From assembly GCA_947480375.1 (NCBI GenBank), contig CANKCX010000013.1:1-12718 (forward strand): 12,718 nt of DNA, read 5' to 3'. Origin of the DNA: Actinomycetota bacterium. Lineage in GTDB: Bacteria > Actinomycetota > Actinomycetes > Nanopelagicales > Nanopelagicaceae. The notes under the pieces were generated by a model. That model was not told the DNA's origin. It saw nothing but the letters and a program-made list of their open reading frames with translations, and ran no database searches. A program made the translations under genes and the position numbers. Positions 6,498 through 12,718 of the stretch are shown here, piece after piece (the first letter of the stretch is position 1; every line of letters begins with the position of its first letter).

Positions 6498-7341
6498 CAA
6501 GCAGTAATGAATAAACGCTCAAATAAGTAATTGACCACTGAAAAAGCTTTGCAGCTGCCTTATTTGAATCTGGTCCATCAATTTTGAGAAGTTCTAATCC
6601 GAATCCAAGGGCGATTGCGACTGTAATTACCCAACACCACCATGGAAGATGTTCGCTCCAATTTACGGCAAGTGAAGTAATTACCATTCCAATTGTGTGA
6701 AACCACATCTGCTTTTCGACAGATTTAATTGAAGCAACGACCGGCAACATTGGTATTCCTGCAGCCGCATAATCATCGCGATATTTAATTGCCAGTGCCC
6801 AGAAATGTGGTGGCGTCCAGAAAAATATTACTAAGAAGAATAACCATGCAGTTAGCGAGAGTGAATTAGTAACCGCCGCCCACCCAATTAATACCGGCAT
6901 GCAACCGGCGATTCCGCCCCAAACAATGTTCTGCGAGGTACGACGCTTTAACCCAATTGTGTAACCGAATACATAAAAAACAATTGCAGCGGCAGTTAGT
7001 ACCGTTGCCCAAAGCGTTGTAAATATTGAGAAAATAGTTAAGGAAATTACAGTTAAAGCTGATGCGAAAATAAATGCTTGGGTCTCGGTAACTGCGCCAC
7101 TAACAATTGGTCGCTTTGAAGTTCTCGCCATCAACCGATCTGAATCGACTTCGATAATCATGTTGAATGCATTTGAAGCACCAGCTGCAAGAGTTCCGCC
7201 GATTAAAGTTGCAATTGTCAGACCAAGAGGAGGAACGCCTTTTGCTGCAAGAAATAGAGCTGGCAAGGTTGTTACGAGTAAAAGTTCGACGACGCGCAAT
7301 TTCATCAGCGCTATATATGGCGAAATTTTGGAGTTACTCAC
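6469..7341 (-). CDS. ctaB: Protoheme IX farnesyltransferase (heme O synthase)
   Basis: UbiA-family integral membrane prenyltransferase that adds a farnesyl group to heme B, giving heme O for heme-copper terminal oxidases. About eight or nine hydrophobic helices cover 290 residues, normal for CtaB. The first prenyl-diphosphate/Mg site is NMIIEVDSDRLMARTSKRP (60-78). The second conserved loop is KYRDDYAAAGIPMLPV (186-201). TPPHFWALA (176-184) is also diagnostic. Where most CtaB proteins have NxxxDxxxD, Glu64 replaces the first Asp. The GTG start at 7341 follows a TAGGCT hexamer by six bases; the gene also lies only 13 bases after dacB, so it may be read from its own leaderless promoter, from the dacB message, or both. 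Its 3' end overlaps metZ by 29 bases on the opposite strand. No other cytochrome oxidase gene is in the window. Confidence 0.94.
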   Translation of the reverse strand: MSNSKISPYIALMKLRVVELLLVTTLPALFLAAKGVPPLGLTIATLIGGTLAAGASNAFNMIIEVDSDRLMARTSKRPIVSGAVTETQAFIFASALTVISLTIFSIFTTLWATVLTAAAIVFYVFGYTIGLKRRTSQNIVWGGIAGCMPVLIGWAAVTNSLSLTAWLFFLVIFFWTPPHFWALAIKYRDDYAAAGIPMLPVVASIKSVEKQMWFHTIGMVITSLAVNWSEHLPWWCWVITVAIALGFGLELLKIDGPDSNKAAAKLFQWSITYLSVYSLLLVIAALVVNP

Positions 7342-7347
7342 TTGATT

Positions 7348-7353
7348 AGCCTA
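7348..7353 (-). promoter_or_regulatory. -10-like element for a leaderless ctaB transcript
   Basis: TAGGCT on the minus strand lies six bases before the GTG of ctaB, in the 13-base gap after dacB. The spacing matches the other leaderless candidates in the window. The embedded TAGG could instead serve as a weak ribosome site for a polycistronic message. Confidence 0.35.
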
Positions 7354-7354
7354 C

Positions 7355-8473
7355 TCATGCCGCCTGCGCAGGCTTGGCTATGGTGGCCAACATCTTGTCA
7401 ATTAAATTTCTAGCCTGGTCTCGAGATTTTTCGGTTGGATTAACGTGATTGGCTATGACCGCAAAGATATATTCGTTATTTCCTACTTCAACATATCCGG
7501 CAAGTGTTACTGATGTATTAATCCACCCCGTCTTGGCTTTGATTAGGCCCTTTGCGGATTTTCCATATTTCTTAAAGCGCTTCTTAAGAGTGCCCGATAC
7601 ACCTGCGACTGGAAGACCATCGTAAATCGCTTGGAACTGCGGTTCAATTCTAATTTTCCAAAGTAACTCAGCCATTGTGCGCGCAGAAACTCGATCATCA
7701 TGCGAAAGTCCATTTCCATCTTTAACGCTCAGCCCGGTTGAATAAACATCTAACCCTTTAAGTGTCAGCGCAAATGCCTTATTCATTCCAGCGCTATCCC
7801 TTGTAAACCCAATTTCATCGGCAGCATTCCGTGCAAGCCGATCAGCCAAGGTGTTGTCACTCCACAACAGAGTGAAGCCAATAATTTCACTAAGTGGTGG
7901 TGAATTAATTTCTGCAACTTGAATTTTGTTTAAATAGCCTGCGACATCTTGCTTAGTTGCCCGTTCAAAATGGATTTTCTTTCCATAAAAAGTGCGCAAG
8001 TTCGAAATATCTTTTTCAAATAATCCGTTGAACTTGATCGTGGCCGTAGATAAGTCAATGCCGCTCTGAGTAAGTGTTCCAATTAATTTCGTCGAAAGTG
8101 CGCGATTAAGACTCTTGGCTTCTTTCGCACTGGTGGTCAACCATGGATCATATTCACCGAGTAGTAAAAAAGTATTTGGATCTTCTGTGGAATTTATTGT
8201 TGTCTTAAAAGTTTTATCTGCGCCATATGCAGTAATTGCCGTCACTGAAGAAATTAGCTTAAGTATCGATGCCGGGGCTCTTGGTACTTCGGCTTGGCTA
8301 GAAAATATTTCAGATTGACTTTCTGGATCAATTACCAAAATTCCTGGTTTGGCTAGCGCTGGCGCACTTGCTAATTTCTTAAACGAGCTAGGTACTGAGA
8401 GCGCATTTGCTGGATTCACTAAAAGTAAAGACATGCTTACTGAAGTAAATAGAGCGATAAGTTTGCGCATCAT
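7355..8473 (-). CDS. dacB: D-alanyl-D-alanine carboxypeptidase/endopeptidase, PBP4 (DacB, peptidase S13) family, reduced form
   Basis: Low-molecular-mass penicillin-binding protein that trims or cleaves peptidoglycan cross-links outside the membrane. An N-terminal signal peptide (about 1-24, cut after ANA) exports it. The active-site set is complete: SxxK as SILK (69-72, nucleophile Ser69), SxN as SDN (205-207), and KTG (314-316) in IKAKTGWINTS. The SxN-to-KTG distance (109) matches classical PBP4, but the SxxK-to-SxN distance is only 136 residues against roughly 245 in E. coli PBP4 and the Actinomadura R39 enzyme, so most of the inserted extra domains appear to be missing. Total length is 372 instead of about 450-490. 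It starts with two Met codons; the ATG at 8473 lies four bases after the EamA gene, suggesting one transcript, and ctaB follows after 13 bases. Confidence 0.93.
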   Translation of the reverse strand: MMRKLIALFTSVSMSLLLVNPANALSVPSSFKKLASAPALAKPGILVIDPESQSEIFSSQAEVPRAPASILKLISSVTAITAYGADKTFKTTINSTEDPNTFLLLGEYDPWLTTSAKEAKSLNRALSTKLIGTLTQSGIDLSTATIKFNGLFEKDISNLRTFYGKKIHFERATKQDVAGYLNKIQVAEINSPPLSEIIGFTLLWSDNTLADRLARNAADEIGFTRDSAGMNKAFALTLKGLDVYSTGLSVKDGNGLSHDDRVSARTMAELLWKIRIEPQFQAIYDGLPVAGVSGTLKKRFKKYGKSAKGLIKAKTGWINTSVTLAGYVEVGNNEYIFAVIANHVNPTEKSRDQARNLIDKMLATIAKPAQAA

Positions 8474-8477
8474 TGAA

Positions 8478-9368
8478 TTATGCCGTTATTTTCTTTTTAA
8501 ATCGTCCCTGTGATGTTGCAGCACCTAAAAGAACTATCGCGCCACCAACTGGTTCATGCCATGAAATGTGTTCACCTAGAAATATCCAACCAACGAACAC
8601 TGCAACTACTGGGGTTAGATAAGTGACTGAACTTGCGATTGAACTTCCAGCGCGTTCGACAATCTGAAAATTCCAAATATATGCAATGCCGCTGCCGAAG
8701 ACTCCAAGTGCGACCATTGCGAGAATTGGCCCGGTTCGATATTCATCTTTAGCGATGCCATCTATCAAATAGAAAGGTAGGAGCGTTACGGCAGCTGCGG
8801 TTACTTGGCTTGCCGCAAGCGCCTCTGCTCTCAAATTTAGTGGTGATAAATATTTCTTAATGATTGGGAATGAGAGCCCATAACAAGTAATGGCTGCAAG
8901 AAGTGCGAATACACCCACGGCAGAACTTGATCCGATCCCCTTCCAAATTCCTAAGACTGTTAAAACACCGATTCCACCGAGGGTTAATCCGATTACCTGG
9001 TGAATTGCAATTTTTTCAGATCTGAAAATTAAAAGAATAAAGATCAAAGTCGCAAGTGGTGTGCAAGCATTGATAATTCCGGCTAGAACTGAAGTTACTC
9101 TTTGTTCAGCATAAGCAAATAAAATTCCGGGAAACACATTTAATAAAAGAGAAACTACCCATAATACGAACCAAGTTTTACGCTCTGTCGGAAGTGAGAT
9201 GCCACGTACCTTGGCAATCAAAAGTAGCGTCATTGCGCCGAGTGCACATCTGCCAAAAGCAACTCCGACTGGGGTCAAAAATTCCAGACCTAATTTGATA
9301 AAAATGAAAGAACATCCCCATACAAACCCAAGTGCGAGGTAAATCGGTAGCCAGGATTTTTGCTTCAT
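8478..9368 (-). CDS. EamA-type transporter of the drug/metabolite (DMT) superfamily
   Basis: Probable exporter of a small metabolite through the cytoplasmic membrane; substrates of EamA proteins range from amino acids to drugs and cannot be told from sequence. The 296-residue protein has about ten hydrophobic helices in two EamA repeats. The first begins with LALGFVWGCSFIFIKLGLE and includes YAEQRVTSVLAGIINACTPL, a typical EamA signature at the end of that repeat; the second repeats the pattern (ALLAAITCYGLSFPIIKKYL; GSSIASSVTYLTPVVAVFVG). The protein ends in a basic KKK tail. The open frame extends upstream, but I chose the ATG at 9368 because a strong Shine-Dalgarno sequence (AGGGGGAG, five bases before) sits there and the membrane repeat starts at once. 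It heads a tight run with dacB and ctaB. Confidence 0.9.
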   Translation of the reverse strand: MKQKSWLPIYLALGFVWGCSFIFIKLGLEFLTPVGVAFGRCALGAMTLLLIAKVRGISLPTERKTWFVLWVVSLLLNVFPGILFAYAEQRVTSVLAGIINACTPLATLIFILLIFRSEKIAIHQVIGLTLGGIGVLTVLGIWKGIGSSSAVGVFALLAAITCYGLSFPIIKKYLSPLNLRAEALAASQVTAAAVTLLPFYLIDGIAKDEYRTGPILAMVALGVFGSGIAYIWNFQIVERAGSSIASSVTYLTPVVAVFVGWIFLGEHISWHEPVGGAIVLLGAATSQGRFKKKITA

Positions 9369-9373
9369 GCAAA

Positions 9374-9381
9374 CTCCCCCT
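9374..9381 (-). promoter_or_regulatory. Strong Shine-Dalgarno site of the EamA gene
   Basis: AGGGGGAG on the minus strand, five bases before the ATG at 9368, is the best ribosome binding site in the window and decides the start. Because the divergent TrmH gene begins at 9393, the promoter of this leadered transcript has to lie inside that gene. TAGAAT at 9422-9427 (minus strand) is a weak -10 candidate. Confidence 0.65.
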
Positions 9382-9386
9382 AATGT
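9381..9386 (+). promoter_or_regulatory. -10-like element for a leaderless TrmH-family transcript
   Basis: TAATGT is followed by six bases (TTGGGT) and the ATG at 9393. There is no Shine-Dalgarno site on this strand. The first T overlaps the end of the EamA Shine-Dalgarno sequence on the other strand. Confidence 0.5.
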
Positions 9387-9392
9387 TTGGGT

Positions 9393-10028
9393 ATGACAAC
9401 TGCCGAAATCGGACCGGGTGAATTCTATCCAGTGGTCGGCGTTGGTCCGCATCCAAAACCATGGCCAACTGAAAAACATTTTGACCCAGCGCTTCTAGAA
9501 AATGGCGATCGTAGAAACGTCTTGGATCATTATCGATATTGGAGCGTTGAAGCAATAGTCGCCGATTTAGATACCAAACGTCACGACTTGCAGATTGCAA
9601 TTGAAAATTGGCAACATGATTTAAATATCGGTTCAGTTGTTCGTACTGCAAATGCCTTCAATGTATCTAAGGTACATATTGTCGGAAAGCGTGATTGGAA
9701 CAAGCGCGGTGCAATGGTTACTGATAAATACTTACATGTAATGCATCACCCCACAGTCGCTGATTTCAAATTATGGTGCAACGAAAATGGCGTTCCTATT
9801 ATTGGAATAGATAACTTGCCGATCTCTAAAGAGTTAGAAAAGACTAAGTTGCCTGCAAAATGTGTTCTCTTTTTTGGCCAAGAAGGCGCTGGCATGTCAG
9901 ACGAGGCAGTAGATATCTGCGAGACGGTTTTGGCTATTAGGCAATATGGATCAACACGTTCCATGAATGCTTCTGCTGCAGGCGCAATTGCTATGTACGC
10001 CTGGGCCATGCAGCACCTAAATAATTAA
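9393..10028 (+). CDS. TrmH/SpoU-family RNA 2'-O-methyltransferase
   Basis: SAM-dependent ribose methyltransferase of the knotted SPOUT fold acting on a tRNA or rRNA whose identity I cannot tell. From the ATG at 9393 the protein has 211 residues. An N-terminal extension of about 70 residues (rich in Pro and acidic residues, with WPTEKHFDPALLENGDRRNV) precedes the catalytic domain. SpoU motif 1 is NWQHDLNIGSVVRTAN (72-87) with the key Asn and Arg84; motif 2 is VLFFGQEGAGMS (158-169); motif 3 is YGSTRSMNASAAGAIAMYAW (185-204), forming the trefoil knot and SAM pocket. A TTG at 9387 is an in-frame alternative start, but the TAATGT hexamer six bases before the ATG favours 9393. Its stop codon overlaps the stop of the convergent TPR gene by four bases. 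Confidence 0.93.
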   Translation: MTTAEIGPGEFYPVVGVGPHPKPWPTEKHFDPALLENGDRRNVLDHYRYWSVEAIVADLDTKRHDLQIAIENWQHDLNIGSVVRTANAFNVSKVHIVGKRDWNKRGAMVTDKYLHVMHHPTVADFKLWCNENGVPIIGIDNLPISKELEKTKLPAKCVLFFGQEGAGMSDEAVDICETVLAIRQYGSTRSMNASAAGAIAMYAWAMQHLNN

Positions 10029-10957
10029 TCTTCTTTAATAACTTCTTCTACAGCCTTAATACGGCGGCGAATCTCGTCGGCCTCATCCTCACGCCCAAGT
10101 GATTGCAATACGTCAGCCATCCGACCTTCAATATCAAGAATGAATTCAAAATCTTTATTTTCATTATCAGTAGCAATTTCGAGGACCCGGTCTAAAGTAT
10201 TTAGGCCATCTTCGCTTAGCCCAGCGACTATTTGGGCTTTACCTAATTCAAAAAGTGAATACGTCTCACGGTAGTGATCATGCGCAGTAACAAAAACGTC
10301 GAGCGATTTTTGTGCCGCGGTAATAGCAGCTTCGCCATCGCCAACTTCAGTTAAGCAGTGAGCAATTTTCTGATCGCATCTTGCAACGTTTATAACTTCT
10401 TTTAATTTCTTAAATAAATCTCGTGCTTCTTGAAATGCTTCTAGGGCTTGTCCATAATTCTTTAACTCGCGCTGGGCACAGCCAATTAGATGTAAATCAT
10501 TTGCGGCACCACTGTCATTTCCGTCAACTAAATGTTCTTGAACGCAATCGGACATACATTCGATAGTTTTTTCATATTCCTTAGATGAGAACCACCATTC
10601 GCCCAAGGTGCAAGCTAGATCAATTGCAAGTGGTGATTTAGATTCACGTAAAAGTTCGACTGCTTTACTCATCGCGGTTGCAGCTTCATTCATGCGTTTT
10701 AATTGATTTAAGTTATATCCAATTGCCGAATACGCCTGAGCCAAACCATCTGATGGAACCACTGAACCAAGTTCGGCATAAATATCGCGTGCAGTTTCAG
10801 CCAATGCGAGCGCTTCGTCATATTGGCCACGGGCATAGATGCGAGCGCTTAATTCGTAATAAGTATTGGCGCGATCTAAGCCATGTGTTTCTGGGATGCG
10901 TTCCCAGAGCATTTCCTCGGTGACAATATCGTCTGTTGAATCGTCGTCCTCGCTCAT
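10025..10957 (-). CDS. Tetratricopeptide-repeat protein of unknown function
   Basis: A cytosolic, strongly acidic 310-residue protein with no signal peptide or membrane helix. It is built of about seven helix-pair repeats of TPR type, roughly at residues 30-63, 72-105, 112-145, 152-185, 192-225, 231-264 and 270-303; the clearest are ANTYYELSARIYARGQYDEA and GQALEAFQEARDLFKKL. Such arrays usually bind other proteins or peptides. No enzyme or DNA-binding domain is visible, so I assign no specific role. The open frame continues upstream to 11038, but the ATG at 10957 (MSEDDD) is preferred: the acidic N-terminus is typical of such proteins, a TAGAGT hexamer lies seven bases before, and the longer form would overlap the divergent guaB1 start. 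The partner gene, if any, is not evident; guaB1 is the divergent neighbour. Confidence 0.85.
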   Translation of the reverse strand: MSEDDDSTDDIVTEEMLWERIPETHGLDRANTYYELSARIYARGQYDEALALAETARDIYAELGSVVPSDGLAQAYSAIGYNLNQLKRMNEAATAMSKAVELLRESKSPLAIDLACTLGEWWFSSKEYEKTIECMSDCVQEHLVDGNDSGAANDLHLIGCAQRELKNYGQALEAFQEARDLFKKLKEVINVARCDQKIAHCLTEVGDGEAAITAAQKSLDVFVTAHDHYRETYSLFELGKAQIVAGLSEDGLNTLDRVLEIATDNENKDFEFILDIEGRMADVLQSLGREDEADEIRRRIKAVEEVIKED

Positions 10958-10964
10958 GCCAAAG

Positions 10965-10970
10965 ACTCTA
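10965..10970 (-). promoter_or_regulatory. -10-like element for a leaderless TPR-gene transcript
   Basis: TAGAGT on the minus strand lies seven bases before the ATG at 10957, with no Shine-Dalgarno site between. It shares the 59-base divergent region with the guaB1 promoter. No -35 element is recognisable. Confidence 0.45.
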
Positions 10971-11002
10971 GCAAGACCTACCGCCATCCGCATGGGCAGG
11001 GG

Positions 11003-12447
<1,445 letters not shown>

Positions 12448-12717
12448 TTAATCTATCTCCCGCTTGGGATCATCAGAGTCATCCCAGTTCTCTTGAGGTT
12501 GTCCCAACTTCCAATACATGTAATAAATAAAGAGGCCAAAGAATGGCCATTCAAAAACATAAAGCCAACTCCGATTATTTCCATCAAAAGCGCGAGCAAG
12601 TTCTAACACGCCCATAAGTAAGCAAATTGGTATGAAAGCCAATAACCATTTGCGTTTTGGTTCAACTTCTTTAGTCATTTGCATCTGCAATTCGTTTTTC
12701 GTTTGCAATCCATTCAT
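12448..12717 (-). CDS. Small two-helix membrane protein of unknown function (may extend past the right edge)
   Basis: A protein of up to 89 residues whose reading frame reaches the window edge, so the true start is uncertain. ATG codons at 12717, 12684 and 12678 are possible; the last gives MTKEVEPKRKW directly before the first helix. Two membrane helices are predicted at about 24-42 (LLAFIPICLLMGVLELARA) and 51-70, the second preceded by a short polar loop. Its core WLYVFEWPFFGLFIYYMYWK looks conserved in style: small actinobacterial membrane proteins with a similar Trp/EWP motif exist, but I recall no function for them. The tail is acidic (WDDSDD). Basic residues before helix one suggest that both termini face the cytoplasm. 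The stop codon directly abuts the guaB1 stop on the other strand. No function is assigned. Confidence 0.7.
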   Translation of the reverse strand: MNGLQTKNELQMQMTKEVEPKRKWLLAFIPICLLMGVLELARAFDGNNRSWLYVFEWPFFGLFIYYMYWKLGQPQENWDDSDDPKREID

Positions 12718-12718
12718 A

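Noticed and set aside
7362..7373. Perfect 12-base palindrome GCCTGCGCAGGC near the end of dacB
   Set aside because: It encodes ordinary Lys-Pro-Ala-Gln-Ala residues, has no unpaired loop for a good terminator, no T-run follows, and no second copy was seen. Probably chance.
9369..9479. Longer EamA protein starting at 9479
   Set aside because: The extra 37 residues are not membrane-like, overlap the divergent TrmH gene, and bypass the strong Shine-Dalgarno site at 9374-9381.
9178..9651. 157-residue minus-strand open frame across the EamA/TrmH junction
   Set aside because: It is out of frame with two clear genes, its composition is unlike a real protein, and SpoU motif codons on the other strand explain it.
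7272..10660. A 13-base match GTAAAAGTTCGAC in both ctaB and the TPR gene
   Set aside because: In both it encodes Val-Glu-Leu-Leu in frame, and about one 13-base repeat is expected by chance in a window of this size.

Overview
The window looks like a piece of a compact, AT-rich actinobacterial chromosome. The pointers are the tilS-hpt-ftsH gene order, a GuaB1-type GMP reductase with CBS domains, a RipC/RipA-like NlpC/P60 endopeptidase with a Cys-His-Glu triad, a MetZ-type sulfhydrylase and an actinobacterial TrmH-family methyltransferase. Low GC and extreme packing are reminiscent of streamlined freshwater Actinobacteria (the acI / Nanopelagicales group). That placement is inference. With the starts chosen here, only about 246 of 12,718 bases (about 2%) lie between genes. 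No tRNA, rRNA, CRISPR array, insertion sequence or phage gene was seen.

Layout. Positions 1-5232 hold six genes, all on the minus strand, read right to left: an ABC ATPase and its ABC-2 permease (ATGA overlap), a secreted RipC-like peptidoglycan endopeptidase after an 84-base leader, then tilS, hpt and the 5' part of ftsH (ATGA overlap with hpt). Divergently, metZ runs 5262-6497 on the plus strand and collides tail to tail with ctaB, overlapping by 29 bases. Positions 6469-9368 are a minus-strand run of an EamA/DMT exporter, a short PBP4-type DD-peptidase (dacB) and heme O synthase (ctaB). Divergently, a TrmH/SpoU RNA methyltransferase runs 9393-10028 and overlaps the end of a TPR protein gene (10025-10957, minus). 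Divergent from that is guaB1 (11017-12447, plus), whose stop codon abuts the stop of a small two-helix membrane protein on the minus strand at the right edge.

Functional themes. Purine salvage and interconversion (hpt, guaB1); RNA modification (tilS, TrmH-like); cell-wall remodelling (RipC-like hydrolase, DacB); membrane proteostasis (FtsH); methionine synthesis from sulfide (metZ); heme O for terminal oxidase (ctaB); and two transport systems of unknown substrate.

Expression. The clearest pattern beyond the genes is a repeated start-site signature: a TANNNT -10-like hexamer followed, 6-8 bases later, directly by ATG or GTG, with no Shine-Dalgarno sequence. It is seen at the ABC ATPase, metZ, ctaB, the TrmH gene, the TPR gene and guaB1, and at an alternative tilS start. 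This is what leaderless transcription looks like. EamA and the RipC-like gene are exceptions with G-rich Shine-Dalgarno-like tracts. I see no unmistakably novel multi-gene system; the window is mostly core metabolism in a very compressed arrangement.
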